Source of the DNA: a virus
Virus record (IMG/VR): IMGVR_UViG_3300024257_000065
Coordinates: 1 to 21,545 of that record
Strand: one strand, 5' to 3'
Length of the DNA: 21,545 nt
A program made the position numbers and the translations under genes. The stretch's first letter is position 1. Each line of letters starts with the position of its first letter. The notes beneath the pieces were generated by a model that was not told where the DNA came from, did no database searches, and saw only the letters and a program-made list of their open reading frames with translations. Below, in pieces: positions 13,747 through 20,946 of the stretch.

Positions 13747-14073
13747 ATGGATGTTATGGATCATAGAAAACATTTAGTCAATTTAGTCTTTATGGTAAAG
13801 GGATTGTTTGAAACTCATAGCCAAATGGAACAGGCTAAACTACAAAAAACAATACAACATCATATAAGTTGGCTGGAACAGGAGCTAATAAAAGAACCAA
13901 CTAAATGTGAAGAAGGAAAGTGCACAGAAGCTCCTAAACTACCCGAAACACCAGAGGAGCTCATGGCCTATGCTATGAAGCATTTTGTTAAGGCTTCTTT
14001 AGTATCTAAAAGGAAGTGGGTTGATGGTGTTCTTAAATATAGAAAAGAAAAAAATAATAACCACCAACCCTAA
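13747..14073 (+). CDS. Hypothetical 108-aa helical protein
   Basis: The frame is open from 13627, inside the methyltransferase, but the residues before 13747 look like out-of-frame translation; ATG codons at 13747 (chosen) and 13756 are better starts. The protein MDVMDHRKHLVNLVFMVKGL has helical segments (HSQMEQAKLQKTIQHHISWL), a Cys-containing Pro/Glu-rich linker (TKCEEGKCTEAPKLPETPEE) and a basic end. Not recognised. It ends where element P2 begins. Confidence 0.65.
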   Translation: MDVMDHRKHLVNLVFMVKGLFETHSQMEQAKLQKTIQHHISWLEQELIKEPTKCEEGKCTEAPKLPETPEELMAYAMKHFVKASLVSKRKWVDGVLKYRKEKNNNHQP

Positions 14074-14099
14074 TGCAACCAAAAGGCAATTGTATTATA
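14070..14099 (+). promoter_or_regulatory. Two-part promoter-like element P2
   Basis: CTAAT at 14070-14074 and ATTGTATTATA at 14089-14099, with the same 30-base overall span as the copies at 6251 and 17804. It lies 49 bases before the ATG at 14149, in the only intergenic gap of this area; the gap holds no other feature. Confidence 0.6.
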
Positions 14100-14148
14100 T
14101 AGATGAATGTTAAAATAAAACCATTTTTAAAAAAGTAAAAAAATAATT

Positions 14149-14850
14149 ATGAACAGAAACGATTTAATCAAAGCCGCGAAAGAATTAAATGCTGTGATGG
14201 AACTTGATCCAGCGATTGTAGTAACAACAAAAGCTAAGGATGTTGACCTGAAAGCTGGGATAACAAAAGCTTCCAAGCTTATAACTGAGGATGATGAGTT
14301 TTCAGATAAAACCATTGCTATCTTAGAAGAGATGGGATTGATGGAAGGTGAAGAAGTTGAAGAGGAGGAGGAAGAAGAGGAAGAGGAAGCCCCTGCTCCA
14401 AAAGCTAAGAAAGGAAAGAAAAGCAAGAAAGCTCCTGCCCCTGAACCAGAGGATGAAGAGGATGAAGAGGATGAAGAGGATGAAGAGGATGAAGAGGATG
14501 AAGAGGATGAAGAGGATGAAGAGGATGAGGATGTGGAAGAAGAGGCACCTGCTCCAAAAGCTAAGAAAGGAAAGAAAGCAAAGAAAGCCACTCCTGCTGA
14601 GGATGATGATGAAGAGGAAGCACCTGCTCCAAAGCCTAAAAAAGTAAAGGTTGGAATGACTCGTCTGGATGCAGTTTGTAAAGCTCTGAATGCCAAGAAA
14701 GCTCCTAAAACTATGGAAGCATGGGCAGAAGCTGCAGATGCTCTTTATGAGGATGCTGGTGGAAAAGCCAACTTAAAAGAAACCAAAGACGATGTCCGGA
14801 GAGTTTCAAAGATGGCACCTCACTTTGATATTGATATTCCTACCAAGTAG
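14149..14850 (+). CDS. Acidic repeat protein, 233 aa
   Basis: Three parts. Residues 1-65 (NRNDLIKAAKELNAVMELDP, later ITEDDEFSDKTIAILEEMG) are a small helical domain. Residues about 66-165 are low-complexity: poly-Glu, two copies of an APAPKAKKGKK basic block, and eight DEE triplets in a row, so negative and positive patches alternate. Residues about 166-233 (GMTRLDAVCKALNAKKAPKT, ending HFDIDIPTK) are a second helical, possibly winged-helix, domain. The alternation of disordered acid and base is typical of DNA mimics, histone-like or phase-separating proteins, but no function is known. First gene after element P2; its TAG shares a base with the GTG start of the radical SAM gene. Confidence 0.85.
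   Translation: MNRNDLIKAAKELNAVMELDPAIVVTTKAKDVDLKAGITKASKLITEDDEFSDKTIAILEEMGLMEGEEVEEEEEEEEEEAPAPKAKKGKKSKKAPAPEPEDEEDEEDEEDEEDEEDEEDEEDEEDEDVEEEAPAPKAKKGKKAKKATPAEDDDEEEAPAPKPKKVKVGMTRLDAVCKALNAKKAPKTMEAWAEAADALYEDAGGKANLKETKDDVRRVSKMAPHFDIDIPTK
14392..14577 (+). repeat. 30-base exact direct repeat within acidic protein gene
   Basis: Bases 14392-14421 and 14548-14577 are identical and both encode the PAPKAKKGKK block; a third, diverged copy begins near 14626. The copies flank the 9-base tandem array, so the region could expand or shrink by recombination. Confidence 0.85.
14452..14523 (+). repeat. Tandem array, 8 x GATGAAGAG
   Basis: Eight perfect 9-base units in frame, each encoding Asp-Glu-Glu. 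Perfect identity between units suggests recent slippage and probable copy-number variation. Confidence 0.95.
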
Positions 14851-15905
14851 TGAAGAAGTTAAAAAGTAGTGTAACAGTGAGAGGGGACGGTTTGTACTGT
14901 CCTCTTCCACTTTCTATTGACTCATATGGCAACTGCCTAACAGATTGCCATCATTGTTATTTTAGGAATCTAAATAACATTTGGGATGATGATTTGAAAC
15001 CAGCTGATTTAGACCTTCTTGAAAAGAAATTAGAAAATGGAATTAAAAACAAAAATCCCAAATCAATTCTTGCTCATCTCTTAAAGCAAAAAAAGACTAT
15101 CCGACTGGGAAACAAATCTGACCCATTTCAAGAAATAGAAAACAAACACAAAGTTAGCAGGAGGATTATTCGTTTGCTAACAAGCCTTGATTGGTCCTTC
15201 GTTGTCCAAACTAGGTTCACCCATAACTTACTACCTATTGAAAAAATAATACTCGGAGCCAACCAAGAAAAGCTTATTACAATTATGCCTGTTCTTTCAC
15301 CCGGACTGGAAAAGGATTGGGAAATATTAGAAAGAGGAAAGACCACCCCACCCTTTGATAGATTAAGGCATGCTGAACATTTTATCAATAAAGGAATACC
15401 AGTGGGAATAAATGGTGAACCTTTTATACCGGGCTATCATACTGTTAAGGATTTTGAAGATACTTTAATACTTTTAAAGCACCATAATATACCAAGTTAT
15501 AATACATACAATTTTCATTTCAATGCCTTTGTAGCTAAAAGACTTCATGCCATAGGAATTGATATTGAAAAGATATGGCATTATAATCAAGATAAAGAAT
15601 GGAAAAAGATATTGGCTAAACTTTTAACACTAGCTAAAAAACATAACATAAAACTAGGATGCCCTGATTTTGTAAATACAGGAGCTGATAGAATAGAACC
15701 CACAAACACTTGTTGTGGAGTTGATGTACCTAATCCCTGTACTTTTAATACTCATCATTTTAAGAAATTAAAACAAAAAGGAATACCAGATGACATAATA
15801 GTAAAGACATGTTATGATCATTCTGGAGATTATCAACAGGGCATTGATATAATAACTGGAAAACAATCAAATTTTTACACCCTTAAAGATGCTGGATTAT
15901 TATGA
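14850..15905 (+). CDS. Radical SAM enzyme, spore photoproduct lyase-like (1)
   Basis: GTG start at 14850, overlapping the previous TAG by one base. Residues 29-36 carry C29-x3-C33-x2-C36 (CLTDCHHC), the [4Fe-4S] cluster site of radical SAM enzymes. LGNKSDPFQEIENKHKVSRR, shortly after, and the following VQTRFTHNLL resemble the SAM-binding and barrel segments of the spore photoproduct lyase (SplB) family. Further cysteines near the C-terminus (C288, C289, C297, C321) could form an accessory metal site or assist hydrogen transfer. At 351 aa it is near SplB size. The next gene overlaps by ATGA. Family is confident; substrate unknown, with DNA thymine as a possible target by analogy to SplB. Confidence 0.88.
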   Translation: MKKLKSSVTVRGDGLYCPLPLSIDSYGNCLTDCHHCYFRNLNNIWDDDLKPADLDLLEKKLENGIKNKNPKSILAHLLKQKKTIRLGNKSDPFQEIENKHKVSRRIIRLLTSLDWSFVVQTRFTHNLLPIEKIILGANQEKLITIMPVLSPGLEKDWEILERGKTTPPFDRLRHAEHFINKGIPVGINGEPFIPGYHTVKDFEDTLILLKHHNIPSYNTYNFHFNAFVAKRLHAIGIDIEKIWHYNQDKEWKKILAKLLTLAKKHNIKLGCPDFVNTGADRIEPTNTCCGVDVPNPCTFNTHHFKKLKQKGIPDDIIVKTCYDHSGDYQQGIDIITGKQSNFYTLKDAGLL

Positions 15906-16837
15906 AATTTATTGAAGACAAAGGATTCATGGGGCTTTCTAAAGAAGAAAAAACCATAACAGGAAAAGCCACTGCTGAGGTGGTTGTTATAGGAGCTGGA
16001 ATAATAGGAGCTACCATAGCAACTGCTTTTCGGAATAAAGGGCTGAGTGTTTTAATTATAGATAATGATGACCCAGAGTCTGGAACAAAGCCCTGTGGCG
16101 GTCTTATAAAACCAAGCCCTTTAATGGGATTGGCTAATGAACAAATCAATGCTAGTTTAGATATGCTTGATTCCACTTTTGGATTAAAGAAGGAAACAAT
16201 GATCATCAAACCTAGTGGTAATTTAATTAAAGCATCCGTACGGGGTGTTAACATGGACTTAATCTTTTCAACTGTAAAATCCTATGGACATGTTTGGAAA
16301 ATCGAAACATCACCCAATAAAGTGTACTACATACCCAAAGACACCCAACATACCGTTGTGGTAGATACTAAGATTATTGTAATCGCGGCTGGTATGGGGT
16401 GTCAAGTCCTTCTTCCTCAGCTATTTAGAAAGGATGGATTGGTTGCTAAAAGAGGATTCTCATTTCACTTCAAAGGACAAGTCCAAGAGCAATTTGTTAA
16501 ATTCTGGGCACCCTATAAACAAATAACTATCCATAACACCACCTATGCTGGGGAAAAGATAATTTGGGCAGGAGATGGATCAGCATTGACTCTTCCTAGT
16601 TGGTATGATGGTAGGATTGATGAGGCATTTACTAGAGTGGTTAATGAACTCCCAAGAAAATTTAAGCTATTAAGAACTGTTAGAGGGCTTCGGAGCTTTC
16701 ATAGAAATAAGAAATACAAACCCTGTTATCTAAATAAGATTGATGAGGGGTGTTGGATAGCTACGGGCAGTGGAAAATTTGGTTTAATTTCAGCTGGGTA
16801 CTCAGCTGTAGAAATTTTGAAAGATGAACTTGGATAG
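15902..16837 (+). CDS. FAD-dependent oxidoreductase, DAO family
   Basis: Residues 26-50 (EVVVIGAGIIGATIATAF) are the Rossmann dinucleotide-binding strand-turn-helix with GAGIIG at 31-36; the strand LSVLIIDND that follows ends in acidic residues that would hold the ribose. KIIVIAAGMG and the C-terminal CWIATGSGKFGLISAGYSAV match the D-amino-acid oxidase/glycine oxidase family (DAO). Length 311 aa is slightly short for the family (about 350-380). Such enzymes oxidise amines or amino acids with FAD; DAO-like enzymes also act on amino-acid-modified thymines in phage hypermodification pathways. Overlaps both neighbours (4 bases upstream, 14 downstream), so the three enzymes are made together. Confidence 0.87.
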   Translation: MKFIEDKGFMGLSKEEKTITGKATAEVVVIGAGIIGATIATAFRNKGLSVLIIDNDDPESGTKPCGGLIKPSPLMGLANEQINASLDMLDSTFGLKKETMIIKPSGNLIKASVRGVNMDLIFSTVKSYGHVWKIETSPNKVYYIPKDTQHTVVVDTKIIVIAAGMGCQVLLPQLFRKDGLVAKRGFSFHFKGQVQEQFVKFWAPYKQITIHNTTYAGEKIIWAGDGSALTLPSWYDGRIDEAFTRVVNELPRKFKLLRTVRGLRSFHRNKKYKPCYLNKIDEGCWIATGSGKFGLISAGYSAVEILKDELG

Positions 16838-17801
16838 AATAGAAAAAGTAATAATGGACTGTTATTGGTACAGACCTATTGAAGAGGAGTATCATGATGT
16901 TTTTGATTTCATACAAGGTGTTTTATGGGCAGAACTATGGAGAGGAACAATTTTTGAATATATAGATGAACATGGGCGGGAAGCTCTTTATCGACTTTGT
17001 AAAGAATACCCAAGATTTGTTAACCGTGATTCTGTAATAGATATCATACAACACAATCCCTTCTCTGCTATTAAAATAGGAGTGGGTACATATAAGTGGA
17101 AAGGTGATGAAGCCCCAATCCTTAAAGCTTTAGAATGTGGTGTTAAATTTATAGATACAGCTCCAACTTATGGATTTGGGAAGGTTGAAAAAGCTTTATC
17201 TACCATTGATTTAAAAGAAGTCATATTGGGTTCAAAAATTCCTAAAAATTATATGACCAGAAAAAACATCCACTCCTCCTTAAAAAGAACAAAAGACCTA
17301 TTCCCAAAAAAAGACATACACTACCAACTACATTGGCCAAACAATAAGTATGGATTGTATGATTCTTGTAATACACTGGCTTTCTTAAAAAGACAAAATA
17401 GCATCCCTTCAGTGGGGCTGTGTAATTGTTCAGTACAGCATATAAAATATGCTTTGGGATTTGTAATGATTGATACTCTTCAAATCCCATTCAATCCTTT
17501 TAGAAAGGAGTTTTTAAATTATCTTATTCCATTTGCGAAAGAGTCAAATATAAGAGTCATAGCGCATAGTCCATTTGGGCAGGATTTCAAAAAGTTTATG
17601 GCTCAGGATAAGAAGAAAGAAATGTTCAGAGTTGCTAAGAAATTGAATTGCACAATACCCCAATTGATACTGGCTTGGATTATACACCATGATATTATAC
17701 CTATTCCCAAGACAAACAGTTCCAAGCATATGGAAGAAAATTTGGATTCAGTTAATTTAAAACTACCAAATTGGGCTGTGGAAATAATGAACAATCTTTA
17801 G
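16824..17801 (+). CDS. Aldo/keto reductase with N-terminal extension
   Basis: 325 aa. Residues about 81-325 are an AKR barrel: IGVGTYKW, then FIDTAPTYGFG, GSKIP and YQLHWPN, giving the complete catalytic tetrad Asp111, Tyr116, Lys138 and His170. PIPKTNSSKHMEENL near 289-303 is the usual NADPH-binding segment. The first about 80 residues (DRIEKVIMDCYWYRPIEEEY and on) are a separate helical, acidic domain not found in ordinary AKRs. Members reduce aldehydes or ketones with NADPH, so it could act on an aldehyde or imine made by the preceding oxidase; this pairing is inference. It overlaps the DAO gene by 14 bases. Confidence 0.88.
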   Translation: MNLDRIEKVIMDCYWYRPIEEEYHDVFDFIQGVLWAELWRGTIFEYIDEHGREALYRLCKEYPRFVNRDSVIDIIQHNPFSAIKIGVGTYKWKGDEAPILKALECGVKFIDTAPTYGFGKVEKALSTIDLKEVILGSKIPKNYMTRKNIHSSLKRTKDLFPKKDIHYQLHWPNNKYGLYDSCNTLAFLKRQNSIPSVGLCNCSVQHIKYALGFVMIDTLQIPFNPFRKEFLNYLIPFAKESNIRVIAHSPFGQDFKKFMAQDKKKEMFRVAKKLNCTIPQLILAWIIHHDIIPIPKTNSSKHMEENLDSVNLKLPNWAVEIMNNL

Positions 17802-17803
17802 GT

Positions 17804-17833
17804 CTAAATGAAAAGAATCTTAATTGTATAATA
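17804..17833 (+). promoter_or_regulatory. Two-part promoter-like element P3
   Basis: CTAAATGAAAA at 17804-17814 and ATTGTATAATA at 17823-17833, ending 15 bases before the ATG at 17849. It is nearly identical to P1 in both boxes, with the same spacing, although the DNA between the boxes differs. Confidence 0.65.
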
Positions 17834-17848
17834 TATTAAAAATTAGAT

Positions 17849-18259
17849 ATGTCAGGAAGCAAAAAAAATTGTCGAATTGAAGACCTTCAAAAAATCTTTA
17901 ATCAGAAATGGCCTGATTACATAGTTGTGGGCAGTCGCCCCAATGTTAAGGGCTGTGAAGTATATAGGAAAGCCAAAGGTGATGACCAACCTATATTGTG
18001 CCAAAACTTCTCTAAAAACTATGATCTATTTGAAGCGGTACTTGATCCAAGATATGACCCAAGCAAACCTTGGCCCATTATGGTCGCAGGTTTGTTTGAA
18101 GACAATACCTGTCTAATTAGTACAGGTCGACAACGATTAACACTAGAGAAGACACTGGACACAGCTTTAAAGCTCCAAGAAGTATTAGTGTTATATGACT
18201 TACAACTGAATCCTTCTATTATTGACAAACTTAGGAAAATTTATAAAAAAATTAAATGA
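17849..18259 (+). CDS. Hypothetical 136-aa protein
   Basis: Not recognised. The start, MSGSKKNCRIEDLQKIFNQK, resembles a small helical N-terminus; the middle (YIVVGSRPNVKGCEVYRKAK, later PWPIMVAGLFEDNTCLISTG) is beta-rich, and a long basic helix closes it. It is first after element P3, and its stop overlaps the second radical SAM gene by ATGA, so it may be an accessory or substrate-carrying partner of that enzyme. Confidence 0.78.
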   Translation: MSGSKKNCRIEDLQKIFNQKWPDYIVVGSRPNVKGCEVYRKAKGDDQPILCQNFSKNYDLFEAVLDPRYDPSKPWPIMVAGLFEDNTCLISTGRQRLTLEKTLDTALKLQEVLVLYDLQLNPSIIDKLRKIYKKIK

Positions 18260-19665
18260 ATTATTGGGAATTGAGAACCATTGTTAGCAAAATCATACCC
18301 CGTATGACCCAGCTAAGCAGTAGCAAGCGCAAAGCTTCTGCTGTAAAGGAAAAAGGAAGAAAAAAGAATTACAGCCAATTTAACATTCGACATAATGAGT
18401 GGAGGAAGCAAGAAAGGTTATTGAATACAGAAGAGATTAACAGCTTTTTGGAAATCTCTTTGAGGGCTTCAGCCTGCCCAATGCCTTTCAATATGGACAT
18501 CTGGGATGGATTGATTTGTCCATTCGCATGTAAATATTGTTTTGCCAATGCCTTTCGGGCTTCCTTATATACTGCTTTTTTTGATAATAGTAAAACCATG
18601 GGATTCAGACATTGTAATCCAGATAAATATAAACTGGAAATGGATGGTATGGATAAATTCAGAGGAAGGAGTTTTGAGGACAAGAAGAAGTTGTCAGGAA
18701 TCAATAAAGCTTTTGCCTTGGAAATCCCAGTACGTATGGGGATAAGGTTTGAAGATTTCTTAAAGAATGAAGGCCAAGAGGGTGTTAGTTTAAAGATGTT
18801 GGAATACTTAGCTGATATTGAATACCCTGTAATGATAAATACCAAATCTGGATTAGTGGGACAAGAAGCCTATGTCAAAGCCCTATCTGAGAATGCAGCT
18901 GGAGCCGCTGTACATGTTACTGTTATAACCAGTAATGATGTTATCAATAAAAAACTGGAACCGGGTGCACCTCCTTTTAAAGAAAGGATGAAAGCTATCA
19001 AAGTAATGGTTGCTTCAGGAATAAGAGTGGTTGCCCGTATTGAGCCATATTTATTCCTTCTTAATGATAGGAAGGAGGATGTTGATTATTATATGGAACA
19101 AATGTGGGATGCTGGTGTTAGGCATATAACCTTTGACACTTATTCTTATACAGCCCTGAACCAAGGAATCAGGCAGAGCTTCATGAATGTTGGTTATGAT
19201 TTTGATCGAATCTACTTAGCTGGATGTGATAGCCAACCTTTAGGAAGTTTATTGCTGGGTAAATTTATGGACTTATTTAAGGAAAGAGGATTTTATTGCT
19301 CAACCTTTGATATGGGAAATGTGCCTGATAATCATGATTCTATTTGTTGTGAAGTTGGGGATTGGTTTGGTGACAATACAAGTTGGAATTATGGAAGTAC
19401 AGTAATGGCGGCAAGATTTATCCAAGAAAAGAAAGGCACCAATGTTAGTTGGAATATGTATGAAGCCTATGTAGATAAACATGGTGGCTTCTTAACTGAA
19501 CAATTAAGAGAAGAAGTAAAGCTGTTATGGAATCTGGAAGGCAATAATGCTTATAGTCATAAGTGGGCCAGAGGGCTTACAGCTAATGGAAGAGATGAAG
19601 ATGGATTGTTATGGAGATGGGATGACACTGATTACAGAACAGATTTATTAAACACAATTATATGA
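18256..19665 (+). CDS. Radical SAM enzyme, spore photoproduct lyase-like (2)
   Basis: 469 aa. Residues 88-95 have C88-x3-C92-x2-C95 (CPFACKYC), the radical SAM cluster site, preceded by FNMDIWDGLI as in the SplB family. Later segments (VMINTKSGLV; VHVTVITSND; GIRVVARIEPYLFL) fit the strands of the radical SAM barrel. An N-terminal basic region (about 1-55) and a C-terminal part of about 120 residues with Cys-Cys (DSICCEVGDW) lie outside the core. It differs clearly from the first radical SAM gene in length, cluster loop and tail, so the two are not a recent duplication and probably catalyse different steps. Substrate unknown. Confidence 0.87.
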   Translation: MNYWELRTIVSKIIPRMTQLSSSKRKASAVKEKGRKKNYSQFNIRHNEWRKQERLLNTEEINSFLEISLRASACPMPFNMDIWDGLICPFACKYCFANAFRASLYTAFFDNSKTMGFRHCNPDKYKLEMDGMDKFRGRSFEDKKKLSGINKAFALEIPVRMGIRFEDFLKNEGQEGVSLKMLEYLADIEYPVMINTKSGLVGQEAYVKALSENAAGAAVHVTVITSNDVINKKLEPGAPPFKERMKAIKVMVASGIRVVARIEPYLFLLNDRKEDVDYYMEQMWDAGVRHITFDTYSYTALNQGIRQSFMNVGYDFDRIYLAGCDSQPLGSLLLGKFMDLFKERGFYCSTFDMGNVPDNHDSICCEVGDWFGDNTSWNYGSTVMAARFIQEKKGTNVSWNMYEAYVDKHGGFLTEQLREEVKLLWNLEGNNAYSHKWARGLTANGRDEDGLLWRWDDTDYRTDLLNTII

Positions 19666-19859
19666 AAGCAATAATAACAATTGAAAAGATTGATGGTGTG
19701 AATAATATTAATGTTAAAAATGATGATTATTCTCCATTTGAATTAGTGGGAATAATGGAATATTTAAAAAGCACCATATTGAATCATATTGCTTCTCACA
19801 TAACAAATAGTGACAACTCTAAATTTGAAGATGATGCACAACCTATTAAAAGAAATTGA
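19662..19859 (+). CDS. Small 65-aa protein
   Basis: MKAIITIEKIDGVNNINVKN is a beta-hairpin-like start; YSPFELVGIMEYLKSTILNH is a helix. I recall similar short proteins (strand pair, then a PFExxGxLEFxKxxxLN helix) among small hypothetical genes in Bacteroidetes and their phages. It overlaps the radical SAM stop by ATGA and the next gene by 29 bases. Confidence 0.68.
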   Translation: MKAIITIEKIDGVNNINVKNDDYSPFELVGIMEYLKSTILNHIASHITNSDNSKFEDDAQPIKRN

Positions 19860-20037
19860 AAAGTGGAGTGAGCATTATGATTTCAGTTTTCAGTTTTGGG
19901 GCAAAGGACAGAATAATGTCTACATAGAAAGAGATGGTGTGGAATTACAATCCTTTGGAGGAGAAGAAACAATTGAGGACATACTCAAGATAGCATTAGA
20001 CTGGATTAAAAAAGTTAACAAACAAACAAACAAATGA
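19831..20037 (+). CDS. Hypothetical 68-aa protein
   Basis: The frame is open from 19810, but ATG at 19831 (MMHNLLKEIEKWSEHYDFSF) gives a cleaner helical start; 19834 is also possible. A helix is followed by strands (FQFWGKGQNNVYIERDGVEL) and a closing helix (TIEDILKIALDWIKK). No family recognised. It overlaps the previous gene by 29 bases and the next by ATGA. Confidence 0.66.
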   Translation: MMHNLLKEIEKWSEHYDFSFQFWGKGQNNVYIERDGVELQSFGGEETIEDILKIALDWIKKVNKQTNK

Positions 20038-20807
20038 AAATATCAAATTTAATAGAACAGATTTTTGCCCAAGCTGTCGCACTGGATCAGCAAGGAGGAT
20101 TGCGCAACACCATTTACGCAATAAAGAATGAAATTTATATTATGAGTTACGATCATACAGTCTTATTAAGATTCAGATTGCGTGACTCAGAAATATCCTT
20201 TTCACAACCTATTAGTTTCAAGGCTAATGATTATGACAGTAACATCTTTGAAGAGGTGGGTGGTAGAATTATATTCCATACTGAGAATGAGGAATACTCA
20301 AGAAAGAAGGTATGCGGTACAACGGATCAGACACCCGAAGAGATACGTTCATTGTTTAAACAATATCTAACTAAGGAAGCAGACAAAGTCAACTTACAGT
20401 TGTCCAAGGATGTGTTAGAGTTGCTTGATCCAGCCCTGAGTCATATAGAGTTTAGTGGTGTGGCTGGTGAACCTATGAAAATGGTACAAAGGAATATCTA
20501 TTCAGGTGGTATTATAGAAATACAACCAAAAGCAAAAGGATTCTTCAAAGCCAGTTTAGAAAAAGACTTTGGACCAATAGCTTTAAAAACAAATGATTTT
20601 AAAGCTTTATTTGCTTTTCAGAACATTCTACAATTTAGCTTTACCACAAGTGAGGAAGAGGATTATGTTTTGGTGAAGAGTATTGACAAGAACAAACGAG
20701 ACATGAAAGGTTTGATTGCCTGTTGTGTCTATGATGAATTGATAAACTTAAAAAAGGAGGAAACAACTGATGGGAGGAAAAAGCAGAAAAGCGGGCGGGG
20801 TGTCTAG
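20034..20807 (+). CDS. Hypothetical 257-aa protein
   Basis: Not recognised with confidence. The protein alternates strands and short helices (NTIYAIKNEIYIMSYDHTVL; LRFRLRDSEISFSQPISFKA) and contains a second similar half (about 125-235). The repeated strand-helix layout is reminiscent of sliding-clamp-like folds, but no clamp motif can be pointed out, so this is a guess. The C-terminal tail is strongly charged (LINLKKEETTDGRKKQKSGR). Its end overlaps the next gene by 38 bases, and that part carries the AGGAGG of the next start. Confidence 0.75.
   Translation: MKISNLIEQIFAQAVALDQQGGLRNTIYAIKNEIYIMSYDHTVLLRFRLRDSEISFSQPISFKANDYDSNIFEEVGGRIIFHTENEEYSRKKVCGTTDQTPEEIRSLFKQYLTKEADKVNLQLSKDVLELLDPALSHIEFSGVAGEPMKMVQRNIYSGGIIEIQPKAKGFFKASLEKDFGPIALKTNDFKALFAFQNILQFSFTTSEEEDYVLVKSIDKNKRDMKGLIACCVYDELINLKKEETTDGRKKQKSGRGV
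20755..20760 (+). promoter_or_regulatory. Perfect Shine-Dalgarno AGGAGG
   Basis: AGGAGG lies 9 bases before the ATG at 20770, inside the 257-aa gene, and supports the overlapping short gene. Confidence 0.5.
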
Positions 20808-20946
20808 GAAATTGATTGCCCATATTAAATCAGGTGGTTCAATGACCACTAAGAAAAAGAAGTGTGTATCCAATAAATATACTACTGATGAAGAGCAAAC
20901 AAAAAACAAGACTAAACCATTATTTGGAAGTAGCGAAGATGTATAA
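20770..20946 (+). CDS. Small basic 58-aa protein
   Basis: MGGKSRKAGGVSRKLIAHIK begins a strongly basic, glycine- and serine-rich peptide, followed by MTTKKKKCVSNKYTTDEEQT and a C-terminal PLFGSSEDV. I recall short phage proteins starting GGKSRKTGGVSxxLI, so this is probably a conserved phage family of unknown function; a nucleic-acid-binding role would fit the charge. It is supported by AGGAGG at 20755. Confidence 0.66.
   Translation: MGGKSRKAGGVSRKLIAHIKSGGSMTTKKKKCVSNKYTTDEEQTKNKTKPLFGSSEDV

Noticed and set aside
14452-14523. Possible CRISPR-like array
   Set aside because: Units are contiguous 9-mers in a reading frame with no spacers.
14348-14647. Forward open frame with repeated Lys-Arg-Met in the array
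   Set aside because: Another frame of the same tandem repeat; the acidic frame continues into sensible domains on both sides.
14127-14696. Reverse-strand open frame of 189 codons, almost all serine
   Set aside because: It is the complement of the GATGAAGAG array and acidic codons; its length comes from the repeat, and it has no start context.
18369-18845. Reverse-strand frame of 158 codons
   Set aside because: Antisense to the second radical SAM gene, whose catalytic motifs are in the forward frame; no start context.
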